Of a stretch of DNA of 64,000 bases, positions 31,219 to 40,987 are shown piece by piece. Source of the DNA: Dermacentor variabilis (lineage: Eukaryota; Arthropoda; Arachnida; Ixodida; Ixodidae). How positions within the stretch are numbered: the stretch's first letter is position 1; each line of letters begins with the position of its first letter. The stretch covers positions 28,643,589-28,707,588 of the forward strand of contig NW_027460291.1 of the NCBI RefSeq assembly GCF_050947875.1, in the 5' to 3' direction. The notes below the pieces were generated by a model. That model saw only the letters and a list, made by a program, of their open reading frames with translations, was not told the DNA's origin and ran no database searches. A program made the position numbers and the translations under genes.

Positions 31219-32944
31219 ATGGATAGAATTGAATGTGATCTTAGGAACGGAGGAAGCCTAAAAGCAGTGAAGAAGAAACTAGGAATAGGCAAGAATCAGA
31301 TGTATGCAGTAAGAGGCAAAGCCGGCAATATCATTACTAATATGCATGAGATAGTTCAAGTAGCTGAGGAGTTCTATAGAGATTTATGCAGTACCAGTGG
31401 CACCCATGACAATTATCGAATAGAAAATAGTCTAGAGGAATTTGAAATCCCACAGGTAACGCCGGAAGAAGCAAAAAAAGCCTTGGGAGCTATGCAAAGG
31501 GGGAAGGCAGCTGGGGAGGATCAGGTAACAGCAGATTTGTTGAAGGATGGTGTTCAGATTGTTCTAGAGAAACTGGCCACCCTGTATACGCAATGCCTGA
31601 TGACCTCGAGCGTACCGGAATCTTGGAAGAACGCCAACATAATCCTAATCCATAAGAAAGGGGACGCCAAAGATATGAAAAATTATAGACCGATCAGCTT
31701 ACTGTCCGTTGGCTACAAAGTATTTACTAAGGTAATCACAAATAGAATTGGGAACACCTTAGACTTCTGTCAACCCAAGGACCAGGCAGGATTTCGTTAA
31801 GGCTACTCAACAATAGACCATATTCACACTATCAATCAGGTGATAGAGAAATGTGCGGAATATAACCAACCCTTATATATAGCTTTCATTGATTACGAGA
31901 AAGCGTTTGATTCAGTCGAAACCTCAGCAGTCATGGAGGCATTACGGAATCAGGGTGTAGATGAGCCGTATGTAAAAATACCGGAAGATATCTATAGCGG
32001 CTCCACAGCCACCGTAGTCCTCAACAAAGAAGGCAACAAAATTCCAATAGAGAAAGGCGTCAGACAGGGAGATATGATCTCTCCAATGCTATTCACAGCA
32101 TGTTTACAGGAGGTATTCCGAGACCTGGAGTGGGAAGAATTGGGGATAAAAGTTGATGGAGAATACCTTAGCAACTTGCGATTCGCTGATGATATTGCCT
32201 TGCTTAGTAACTCAGGGGACCAATTTCAATGCATGCTCACTGACCTGGAGAGGCAAAGCAGCAGAGTGGGTCAAAAAATTAATCTGCGGAAAACTAAAGT
32301 AATGTTTAACAGTCTCGGAAGAGAACAGCAATTTACAATAGGTAGCGAGGCACTGGAAGTGGTAAGGGAATACATCTACTTAGGGCAGGTAGTGACGGCG
32401 GATCCGGATCATGAGACTGAAATAATCAGAAGAATAAGAATGGGCTGGGGTGCGTTTGGCAGGCATTCTCAGATCATGAACAGCAGGTTGCCATTATCCC
32501 TGAAGAGAAAAGTGTATAATAGCTGCGTCTTACCAGTACTCACCTACGGGGCAGAAACGTGGAGGCTTACGAAAAGGGTTCTACTTATATTGAGGACGAC
32601 GCAACGAGCTATGGAAAGAAGAATGATGGGTATAACGTTAAGGGACAAGAAAAGAGCAGATTGGGTGAGGGAACAAACGCGAGTTAATGACATGTTAGTT
32701 GAAATCAAGAAAAGGGAATGGGAGGGGGGCATGGGCAAGACATATAATGAGGAGGGAAGATAACCGATGGTCATTAAGGGTTACGGACTGGATTCCAAGT
32801 TAAGGGAAGCGTAGCAGGGGGCGGCAGAAAGTTAGGTGGGCGGATGAGATTAAGAAGCTTGCAGGGACGACATGGCCACAATTAGTACATGACCGGGGTT
32901 ATTGCAGAAGTATGGGAGAGCCCTTTTCCCGGCAGTGGGCGTAA
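31219..32944 (+). pseudogene. RTE copy D reverse transcriptase
   Basis: Begins with the DLRNGGSLKAVKKKLGIGKN linker, then ALGAMQRGKAAGEDQVTADL, SVPESWKNANIILIHKKGDA, KNYRPISLLSVGYKVFTKVI, a TAA at 31798 (in GFR-GYSTIDH), and PLYIAFIDYEKAFDSVE (motif A). It continues with GVRQGDMISPMLFTACLQEV (motif B), SNLRFADDIALLSNSGDQFQ (motif C) and SLGREQQFTIGSEALEVVRE. After a frameshift near 32735 the terminal block is RSRGRQKVRWADEIKKLAG. The FADD pair is intact. The RT copies RNA at the nicked target in target-primed reverse transcription. Confidence 0.87.
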
Positions 32945-32966
32945 CCAGGCTGATGATGATGATGAT

Positions 32967-34165
32967 AAAAAACAGCACACATTTTGAAACTGAAAATAAC
33001 AACGCTAGTTACATGCAAACAGGATGGTGGACCAATTTATACACCACAATAGATAAGCACACCTAGGAAGCAGCCAACTGGCTCTTTGCTACGACAGAGA
33101 ATACTAAAAAAAGCAATGAAGAAGCGGAAGACTAGTCACTAAACCTATTTTCAATGTTCGAGGTCAAATCCGCAAAGCATTCTGTGTTAGTAATGGATGG
33201 GTCTAAACGATTCCATTCAGTGATTGTAAGCGGGAAAAAAGAATTCTTGAAGCAATCGTTGTTATAAGCGTATTCTCTTAAAGTGTATGTATGTCGGTTT
33301 CTTAGTGTTCGAGATTCTCCAAGAAAGATCTATTTGGATGCATCTATTCGTCTGTGGGAGTTGGTGCAGAAACCTCATACGTGCCAGTTTTGATCTTGTC
33401 TCGAGCGTAGGTAGTTCGGAAAATGCGAGAAAGTTAGTGGGCGAGTCGGTTCGCTCATACTTCTTATGAATAAACCTAACTGCCTTCCTTTGTACCCGTT
33501 CAATTTCAGCAAAATTAGTGACAGTATGCGGAAACCATACAGTGCTAGCACACTCTAAAATTGGGCGCACGAATGTTGTGTAGGTTAAGAGGTTATGTAT
33601 CGGTGTCAATGGTAGGCGCCTTCATAGCAGAAACAGTTTACGTAGAACTGTTGCTGTGACTTTGTCAATATGCTTATCCCATCTCAGATCCGAAGGAGAC
33701 ACCGAAATGTTTCTGCTGCGTAACTCTTTTCAGTGGTGTGTTGTTAATTATGTAAGTAAATTCAGATGCTTAGGACGACAGAAAACTGACCGAGTTGGTA
33801 AGGATTCATTATGCAAATAAGAGGTGAGGCGTGCAGACAGGACACAAATGTACAAAAGTGGACAACATGAGTGTTGTCCCCTTCTCTACTCTTGTGTCCT
33901 GTCTGCGTGCCTCGCCTCTTTTTTGCATAATAAATTTAGATGGTTCTTTTTTCCTTATTATTGTAGTACAGAATGTTTTTGATATGTTGATAGACATTTG
34001 CCACTGCTTGCATCGGTGAGCTATCTTGTCTGGACATTGGCTGTAATTAGTTGCATCCTTAGTATCTTGAGCCCTGTGACAAGTCGAATACTTCGGCGGT
34101 AAGCTTGGCATGAACAGGCTTCTGTGCCCGCTTGTCCGCATAATATCTGGCTCCAGCACCTACTG
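32967..34165 (-). mobile_element. CR1-like LINE 2, antisense 3' fragment
   Basis: Reading the minus strand gives IAHRCKQWQMSINISKTFCT near 34060-34000 (after RT motif C), KYLG-type sequence near 33700, TPIHNLLTYTTFVRPILECA near 33605 and VQRKAVRFIHKKYERTDSP near 33510. The C terminus is CFKNSFFPLTITEWNRLDPS near 33240, ending near 33140. A 3' UTR continues to about 32967, where it meets the tail of RTE copy D. The RT core motifs upstream are missing. A foldback hairpin at 33808-33931 interrupts the frame. Confidence 0.75.
33808..33931. repeat. Foldback element (long hairpin)
   Basis: Left arm ATTATGCAAATAAGAGGTGA (33808 onward) and right arm ending TTTTTTGCATAAT (33931) are inverted copies with few mismatches over about 59 bases, around the loop ATGAGT (33867-33872). 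The inner arms are GCAGACAGGACACAA and TTGTGTCCTGTCTGC. It lies within the CR1-like fragment and resembles a small MITE. Confidence 0.85.
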
Positions 34166-34350
34166 GTGCCAGTAACTATCGCGAATCGACTAATCAACTA
34201 CTTGAACTCGGACCAGCAGCAAACCAATTGCAAAATTCTCACCTGGAATTAACACATATTTGTACATATGTACATATTGTACATGTACATACATACATGT
34301 AAATGTACATATTGTGCATATATATTTTATATATACATATTGTACATATG
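34166..34350. repeat. TACATA-rich low-complexity tract
   Basis: The first 90 bases are unremarkable. From 34255 the sequence is built of TACATA, TGTACAT and ATATAT units and leads directly into truncated RTE copy E. The same TACATATTGT string reappears after that copy's tail. Confidence 0.7.
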
Positions 34351-35180
34351 GAGAATACCTTAGTAACTTGCGATTCGCTGATGATATTGCCTTGCTTAGT
34401 TGCTCAGGGGACCAATTGCAATGCATGCTCACTGGCCTGGAGAGGCAAGGCAGAAGGGTGGGTCTAAAAATTAATCTGCAGAAAACTAAAGTAATGTTTA
34501 ACGCTCGCGGAAGAGAATAGCAATTTACAATAAGTAGCGAGGCACTGGAAGTGGTAAGGGAATACATCTACTTAGGGCAGGTAGTGACGGCGGATCCGCA
34601 TCATGAGACGGAAATAATCAGAAGAATAAGAATGGGCTGGGGTGCGTTTGGCAGGAATTCTCAGATCATGAACAGAAGGTTGCCATTATCCCTCAAGAGA
34701 AAGGTGTACAACAGCTGTGTCTTACCAGTACTCGCGTACGGTGCAGAAACCTGGAGGCTTACGAAAAGAGTTCTACTTAAATTGAGGACGACGCAACGAG
34801 CTATGGAAATAAGAATGGTGGGTGTAACATTAAGGGATAAGAAAAGAGCAGATTGGGTGAGGGAACAAACGCGAGTTAATGACATCTTAGTTGAAATCAA
34901 GAAAAAGAAATGGGGAGGGGGGGGCATGGGCAGGACATGTAATGAGGAGGAAAGATAGCCGATGGTCATTAAGGGTTACGGTCTGGATTCGAAGGGAAAG
35001 GAAGCGTAGCAGGGGGCGGCAGAAAGTTAGGTGGGCGGATGAGATTAAGAAGTTTGCAGGGATGACATGGCCGCAATTAGTACATGACCGGGGTTGTTGG
35101 AGAAGTATGGGAGAGGCTTTTGCCCTGCAGTGGGCGTAACCAGGCTGATGATGCTGCTGCTGATGATGATGATGATGATG
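34351..35180 (+). mobile_element. RTE LINE copy E, 5'-truncated (subfamily 2)
   Basis: Begins inside RT just before motif C (EYLSNLRFADDIALLSCSGD, DD intact) and runs through ECMLTG-type sequence, VVREYIYLGQVVTADPHHET, RRLPLSLKRKVYNSCVLPVL and HVMRRKDSRWSLRVTVWIRR. It ends with RSRGRQKVRWADEIKKFAGM, a stop, and a tail of TGATGATGCTGCTGC plus (TGA)n. A stop at 34518 and a frameshift near 34920 (G-run) break it. 5' truncation is the usual outcome of target-primed reverse transcription. Confidence 0.88.
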
Positions 35181-36437
35181 TACATATTGTTAGGCTGATT
35201 CATTATTCAACTTTTGTATTCGCAAACACCGGGTGGACAGCTGGGCTCGTTTCGGTATCTGGAACATAGCATCGCCGTGTTTCTGGTGGCAAACGAAAAA
35301 CTAAATATATTTTGCATATTTGACTCTGACTACGGGGCCTTGAATAATTAAAGTAAAAGCATGGAATGATGCTCGGAAAAAATGTTTCCTTATTTTCTCT
35401 TTTTGACGTACGTTTTGTATTTGCTTGCTTCATTCGTTGCTCCAACGAGCGGCGCTGTTGCGGTTATCGCTTCGGCTGGAATTCTGTTCGTCTGCTCGTG
35501 ACGCTCATTGCGCACCTTCGACGTCTACTGTGTGCTGCAATATTTTGGTTCTCTATCGGCCATTATTCCCGCAAAGTAAGCAAAATAGCAGAAATGCCAT
35601 CAGACGTTCTGCGGGCTCTATGGTGAACCAACACGGGAACGAACAGCACGGACACTTTCTTCCATTTGCAATAAAATGAAAGGTCAGCACGGTCTTGTTG
35701 CAGTCGTTGCGTAGCGAATAGCCGCTGACATTATCGAAACGACTACAAGACGAAAAGAAGGGTCTCCCGTGCGTGGTACATTTGTCGGTAGTGCGCAAAC
35801 TCATTGAAGCTACCTATCGACAGCAGCTCCTGAGTCGAGTGAGTGTTCGCTAACCCGCCGAACTAAATTGCGCTTCGCTGTATCTCGACTGCTGTTCGTA
35901 TTATGTAGGAATAAAAAAACTTATAATTTATCATTACTGAAGATTTTTGAATGCGCGCTGCATGGACGCGGTTGTTAGGTTAGAGGACACTGTTGCCCTT
36001 TCTTGGTTAGGCATTGCAAGCTGCCTGGAGCTTCGCGAGGTGCGGAAACCAATCGAAGGAGCACTGCGCAGGCAGAAAAAGTACTACAAGCGGTCTTTTC
36101 ATTGTCTTGTCTGCTATGGCGCAGGGCGCATTCTACGTTACGAAGAGAAATTTTTGTGCGTCACCAAAAACAGCCAGCTTGTCTGCTATTTATCCGATCT
36201 TCACCTGCGATGTGCGATGTTCGCGTTTGCTAACTGAGACTAAGCAGCCCAGCAGATTTTGCTCGGAACAAGCGAATGTATCTTCGCGGCGAGTCGCGCT
36301 GCCACGCATTCAGTGCGAAGGTGCTTACGTCGGCGCTTAGCCAGCCACGCACTCCGGTGCTCCCGCAAAGTTTTCTACCCCTGTGCAGCTAAAATTCTCC
36401 TAGAGAAGGAAATGCTCATGGCTTACAACATTTGGAG
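35181..36437. other. No gene recognised
   Basis: Several frames of 60-110 codons overlap here (longest 36014-36340, plus strand), but none shows a domain, signal or codon pattern that I can defend. A partial host exon cannot be excluded for 35947-36237, whose frame begins with MNARCMDAVVRLEDTVALSW. Confidence 0.4.
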
Positions 36438-36680
36438 CCCGTCGCGATGGCTTTGCGGCCATAGTGTTGCGCTGCAAAGGACGAGGTCGCGAGATCAAAT
36501 CTCGGCCGCGGCGGCCGCATTTGGATGGAGGCGAAATGCAAAAACGCCCCTGTCCCGTGCATTGGGGGCACCACAAAGATCACCTGCAGGTGGTCGAAAT
36601 TATTCTGGAGTGCCCTGCTACGACATGCCTCATAATTAAATCGTGGTTTGGCACGTAAAAAAAAAACCCAGAATTCAATT
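36438..36680 (+). repeat. Ruka-like tRNA-derived SINE, diverged copy
   Basis: Head CCCGTCGCGATGGCTTTGCG, box-B-like GCGAGATCAAATCTCGGCC, body GCCGCATTTGGATGGAGGCG, the CACCTGCAGGTGGTCGAAAT block and the final CATAATTAAATCGTGGTTTG with an A-run and CCCAGAATTC end. The order is the same as in the other copies. Confidence 0.8.
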
Positions 36681-37656
36681 CAATGCAATATTTGGAAGCT
36701 AGACTTCCTGTATTAGACTTTCGTCAGAACGCGGAAGAGAGGAAATAAATAAAAGGTTGAACAAACTAATCCTTCAGAGCCTAGTTTACAAGCGAATAAT
36801 AAGTTCAGGGATCGAGATATTTACTTGTCAGAAATTAAACGGTGTTTTCGGGACGCTGTTGAGAAAGTAGAATTACCTAACCTTATTACTTCAATATATT
36901 ACGCAAAGTAACGACGCAACCTGGGGCGCAGAAGTTTCAGAACAGGAAGTTAAGGACACGAAAGTTTCGCCCTTGTTTGCGTCTTTGCGTAATAAGATGA
37001 ACCAATTAGCCCACCAACAAGCATTGATACCTGTTACTTCAAAAGAGCAGCAGCTAAAATAAGAATTTGGCTTGTTAAATGTTTGTGCCATATTTTTAGC
37101 ATAAATCCCACTACAAAGAATAATGAGAGTTGAACTTAATGAATTAAATGACCTGTTTTCCGGAAACAGTGCTGAACGCTGTTCCAGCATTTATGTTGTG
37201 TGTAAGCATATAACTTATTGCATCTGTTTCTTCCAGACCGCAGCCCCAGCACGGACAACTCCACCTCCTCTGAATCTCTGCCTCCTCTGTCTGGGTATGC
37301 GAAATGTGCTGCCTTCAGCCTTTCAATCAGTCTTGTTCACTGATATTTTTTTGCGTAAGTAATCACAAGTAAAGGTTGTGACAAACGATTCGCTTTTGTA
37401 GGATTGTCCCATTAAAACAAAGGAAAATGACTTTGCTATTAAGAAATTGTAAGAAGCTTTGTTATGCGCTGATGCGCCCATAGAACTTGCGCTTTATAAG
37501 TGCTGTATATGCGAGATACTCAGCGCGGTAATATTGTGTTGTGCACTGTATCTCTTGCTGGTTCCACAGTGGCTAATAAATATGCGAAATAAAGCACATT
37601 TATTCAGAGGCGTACCAACTATTTCACTAGTAGGGGGTAAACCGCAAACGACCTAA
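36681..37656. other. No gene recognised
   Basis: AT-rich non-coding sequence. Frames up to 99 codons (36891-37190, minus strand) lack recognisable features. AATAAA-like strings occur but without an associated gene. Confidence 0.45.
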
Positions 37657-37778
37657 CCTCTCTCTCTCTCTCGTTAAAGAACCCCAGGTGGTCGAAATTT
37701 CCGGAGTCCTCCACTACGGCGTGCCTCATAATCAGAAAGTGGTTTTGGCACGTTAAACCCCATAATCTAATTTCTCTA

Positions 37779-37823
<45 letters not shown>

Positions 37824-37826
37824 TGT
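37657..37826 (+). repeat. Truncated Ruka-like SINE between (CT)n and (TA)n microsatellites
   Basis: A (CT)n tract (37658-37672) is followed by the 3' half of the SINE (GTTAAAGAACCCCAGGTGGT, CCACTACGGCGTGCCTCATA, TGGTTTTGGCACGTTAAACC; to about 37773). Then come (TC)n and (TA)n to 37822. The Gypsy 3' LTR begins right after at 37827. Confidence 0.85.
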
Positions 37827-37986
37827 TACGTGTGGAACTACACAGAGGAAAGAGGCTACACACAGGCTATTTACACTTGAGCCAGACCGCCAGGCCGACA
37901 CTCGCTCGCGCCAAGGGCACAGACCCACTTCGTCGTCGTTCTCGCGGCGGCTCGTCCCTCGAGCATCGCTCGATGATATCGTGATA
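37827..37986 (-). repeat. 3' LTR of Gypsy 1 (about 160 bp)
   Basis: The plus strand begins TGTTACGTGTGGAACTACAC (outer end) and runs to GATATCGTGATA. The same TGTTACGTGTGGAA start occurs at 43256 in the remnant of the other LTR. On the minus strand it follows a purine-rich GCCTCCGGGGGG, a plausible polypurine tract at 37987-38002. The inner boundary is uncertain by a few bases. Confidence 0.8.
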
Positions 37987-38022
37987 CTACCCCCCGGAGG
38001 CAAGATCGCCGTCACGGTGCTG

Positions 38023-38724
38023 TTAAACATCCAAGGCGCGGGGAGAGTTGTAGGGTTTGAGTCGGGCGACGTGGACAATGTCACTGGTTGTCACAGCGGA
38101 GGACGTAGTGGGCGTGGCTAGAACGATTTCGTAGGTGGCATCGGTCACTTGGCGAAGCACGCGATGTGGGCCTGTGTAGCAGGAAAGCAGTTTTTCACAA
38201 AGGCCAACCTTACGCGATGGTGACCAACGCAACACGAGGGTGCCGGGCACAAAATGGACATCACGGTGACGGAGGTCGTAGCGTTGCTTTTGTTTGCCTT
38301 GAGAGACTTGTAAACGAGTGCGCGTAAGTTGGCGAGCATGGTCAGCATGGGCGATAGCATCACGGGCATAAGCGCTAGTTGAAGCTGTGGTGGACGGAAG
38401 CACAGTGTCCACTGGTAGCGTCGTTTCACGGCCATACAAGAGGTAAAAAGGCGAAAAGCCAGCAGTTTCGAGACGGGAAGAGTTGTACGCAAAGGTAACG
38501 TAAGGTAGAGCTTGGTCCCAGTCACGGTGGTCGTCTGATACGCATTTGGATAGCATGTCTGTAAGGGTGCGGTTCAATCGATCAGTGAGGCCGTTCGTTT
38601 GAGGTTGGTAGGAGGTGGTAAATTTATGCTGTATTGAGCAGGCACGCATGATGTCGTCAATGACTTTGGCTAAGAACGTACGGTCACGGTTGGTTAGCAA
38701 TTGACGCGAAGCACCATGAATCAA
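38023..38724 (-). pseudogene. Gypsy 1 integrase, catalytic core end and C-terminal module
   Basis: Contains RQLLTNRDRTFLAKVIDDIM (usual TDRGRTFLA; second catalytic Asp is Asn), HKFTTSYQPQTNGLTDRLNR (usual NGLTERLNR; catalytic Glu is Asp), DWDQALPYVTFAYNSSRLET, PFYLLYGRETTLPVDTVLPS and the C-terminal SCYTGPHRVLRQVTDATYEI chromatin/DNA-binding module. The frame is open for 234 codons. A frame change between 38724 and 38827 separates it from the zinc-binding half. With two of three DDE residues replaced, the enzyme would not integrate DNA. Confidence 0.88.
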
Positions 38725-38826
38725 AATGATATCATGCAGGAGGAAGCCCGCAACATCAGTTGCGCAACTGGTCAGAAGAGCACGGGTTATGGCGTAGCGG
38801 GTCGCGTAGTCCGCCGCGACTGCAAC

Positions 38827-39546
38827 TCACTTGTTTCCTGATGTAGATTCCGGAAATGGGCCCAGAAGGTCTAAGCCGACACGATGGAAGGGGCCGGCAG
38901 GGATGTCGAGCGGCTGCAGGTAACCAGCGGGGAGCTGGGAAGCCTTCTTGCGTCGTTGGCAAAGTTCACAAGCGGTGACGTAACGTCGTACGGAACGGGC
39001 AAGGCACGGCCAGAAAAAACGGCGACGTACACGGTCATAGGTTCGAGATACGCCGAGGTGTCCTGCCGTTGGTGCATCGTGGAGCTCTTCTAGGACGGTT
39101 GAGCGGAGGTGTTTAGGTATGACAAGTAGGAACTCAGAGCCGTCCGGATGAAGGTTACGACGGTACAGAGTACCGTCGCGGAGGACGAAGAGGCGTAGAG
39201 TGGCGTCGGCTGGAGAGTGTTCAAAACGGTCGATGAGCGCTCTGATGTAGTCGTCACAACGTTGCTCGTCGGCGAAATGAAGCAGCTGCGACACAGAGAA
39301 TACGCAAGCAGCACTGGTAATATTGGAGGAGTCAGGGTCGTCAACAGGGTAACGCGACAACCTGTCAGTGTCTTGGTGCAGGCGGCCAGACTTGTAGACC
39401 ACGGAATCTGAAAATTCTTGTAGCCTCAAAGCCCATCGACCAAGCCGGCCTGTAGGATCTTTTAACGATGAGAGCCTAGCAGAGAGCATGATGGTCAGTG
39501 AGTACGGAAAAAGGGCGACCGTAAAGGTAAGGACGGAACTTCGCAA
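38827..39546 (-). pseudogene. Gypsy 1 RNase H end and integrase zinc-binding half
   Basis: Starts in the RNase H/connection region (DPTGRLGRWALRLQEFSDSV, YKSGRLHQDTDRLSRYP), then a linker and YRRNLHPDGSEFLLVIPKHL. Next is the H2C2 zinc-binding module HDAPTAGHLGVSRTYDRVRR with CELCQRRKKASQLPAGYLQP. Last is GLDLLGPFPESTSGNK with the first catalytic Asp of the core. It is open for 240 codons and is bounded by a frame change at each end. Confidence 0.88.
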
Positions 39547-39555
39547 CCGCCCAGA

Positions 39556-40480
39556 CTACAGCAAGGCATTCTCGTTCCGTAATGGAATAGTTGCGCTCCG
39601 ATGGTGTGAGGAGGCGGCTCGCATAAGCGATAACGCGATCCTGGCCACGCGCTGACGCTGGGCTAAGACGGCACCTACGCCATGACCGCTGGCATCTGTA
39701 CGCAATTCTGTAGGGGCATCAGGGTCGAAGTGGGCGAGAATGGGTGGTGACGAGAGAAAAGTGACGAGACGAGAGAAGGCAGCGGCTTCTGCAGTACCCC
39801 ACGAGAATTGTACGCCTTTCTTCAACAGATTAGTGAGGGGTCTAGCAATTGCTGCAAAATCTTGAACAAAACGACGAAAGTACGAGCATAGCCCTACAAA
39901 ACTTCGAACGTCTGTGGCTGCCTTCGGAACCGGAAAGTCTCAGACAGCGCTAGTTTTGTCGGGGTCAGGCTGTACTCCGGAAGCGTCAACGAGGTGGCCC
40001 AGAACAATAATTTGGCGGCGGCCGAAACGACATTTAAACGAGTTAAGTTGCAGCTTCGCCTTTCGAAATACATCAAGTATAGCTGTGAGACGCTCAAGGT
40101 GAGTGTCGAACGTGGGCGAGAAGACGAAGACGTCGTCGAAGTAGCAGAGACATGTGGACCATTCGAAACCTCGGAGCAAGGAGTCCATCATACGCTCAAA
40201 TGTGGCAGGGTCGTTGCATAATCCAAACGGCATTACTTTAAATTGGTATAGGCCATCAGGTGTGATGAACGCTGTTTTTTCTCTGTCCATATCGTCAACA
40301 GCAATCTGCCAGTATTCAGAACAAACATCAATAGAAGAGAAATAGCTGGAACCGTGGAGGCAGTCACGGGCGTCGTCTATACGTGGGAGCGGGTAGACGT
40401 CCTTCTTAGTAATGTTGTTCAGATGACGGTAGTCTACACAGAAGCGCCACGTGCCATCCTTTTTTTTTAACCAACACTAC
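39556..40480 (-). pseudogene. Gypsy 1 RT core and RNase H start
   Basis: RT: KKKDGTWRFCVDYRHLNN near 40465-40420, DREKTAFITPDGLYQFKVMP near 40290, GLCNDPATFERMMDSLLRGF and CLCYFDDVFVFSPTFDTHLE near 40150 (YFDD for the common YLDD; both catalytic aspartates present). Then KAKLQLNSFKCRFGRRQIIV. RNase H starts with [40 protein letters not shown] and VLAQRQ near 39825-39650. Frameshifts occur near 39930 and 39660. The upstream part of RT lies beyond the inserted composite element. Confidence 0.87.
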
Positions 40481-40535
40481 AGGTGACGCTCAGTCACTCG
40501 AAGAAGGCTCAATGATGTTTTTTGTCTAGCATTTT

Positions 40536-40987
40536 AACGCGACAGCGTTAAGGAGCTCGTGTCGCAGAAAAGCCGGTGTCGTCGGCGTCGGCGTCATTGG
40601 CCGTGAGCGATAAATCCCAGCAGGCACTTAATGAATAAAAAACAACTTGGAAGATGGGCTGGGTGGGAATCGAACCAGGGTCTCCGGAGTGTGAGACGGA
40701 GACGTTACCACTGAGCCACGAGTTCGATGCTTCAAAGCGGTACAAAAGCGCCTCTAGAGAACGCGGTGTTGCCTTAGAAACGAGCTGTTTCTAAGGCTCA
40801 CGCGTGCGTCGCTTGCTCAGGCGCACATTTCGTTGTCGCGCCGAACGCTGCGTTGCTCGACGCTCACCGCGTCCGATGCGATGCGCGTAGTCGCTGCGCC
40901 GTAGCCCATTGTCTTACACCCCTTGGCGGGTCGACCGAAACGCTGTCGCGTTCCACTCTTGAAGGCGAAGCTTAAGCGTCCTCCAAT
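40536..40987. mobile_element. Composite TIR/tRNA-like element, copy 1 (452 bp)
   Basis: It splits the Gypsy RT reading frame, and removal of 40536-40991 restores a continuous translation (SEVNK then MLDKNIIEP). TTTT occurs on both sides (40532-40535 and 40988-40991). AACGCGACAGCGTT at the left start recurs inverted as AACGCTGTCGCGTT near the right end (40939-40952), and the extreme right end (CTTAAGCGTCCTCCAAT) resembles the inner left end. On the minus strand an internal tRNA-like stretch lies at 40662-40727. It has the same ends as copy 2 at 46543-51664. Confidence 0.85.
40662..40727 (-). other. tRNA-like pol III promoter in composite copy 1
   Basis: The minus strand reads TGGCTCAGTGGTA (fits the A box TRGCNNAGYNGG) and, about 31 bases on, GGTTCGATTCC (perfect B box). 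Between them GTCTCCG and CGGAGAC pair as a 7-bp stem with an oversized loop. Not a normal tRNA gene, because the anticodon stem-loop and acceptor do not fold canonically. Confidence 0.75.

Larger units (their letters stand above)
30092..32966 (+). mobile_element. RTE LINE copy D, near full length (subfamily 2)
   Basis: Structure: short 5' leader, APE endonuclease (about 30130-30860), linker, RT (about 31450-32400), C-terminal region to 32944 and a tail of CAGGCTGATGATGATGATGA ending at 32966. Catalytic residues survive: MGDFNAKVG (30547-30575), CSDHRMV (near 30823), FIDYEKAFDSV (near 31885) and LRFADDIALL (near 32178). Lesions are one stop at 30370-30372 (single-base change relative to copy C), frameshifts near 31080, 31210 and 32735, and a stop at 31798-31800. 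It is the best-preserved RTE here but cannot make an intact protein. Confidence 0.88.

Noticed and set aside
40662..40727. A functional tRNA gene (Val-like, CAC in the loop)
   Set aside because: The central stem is too long with an oversized loop and no acceptor stem pairs. The same block recurs at 46678 within the same mobile element.
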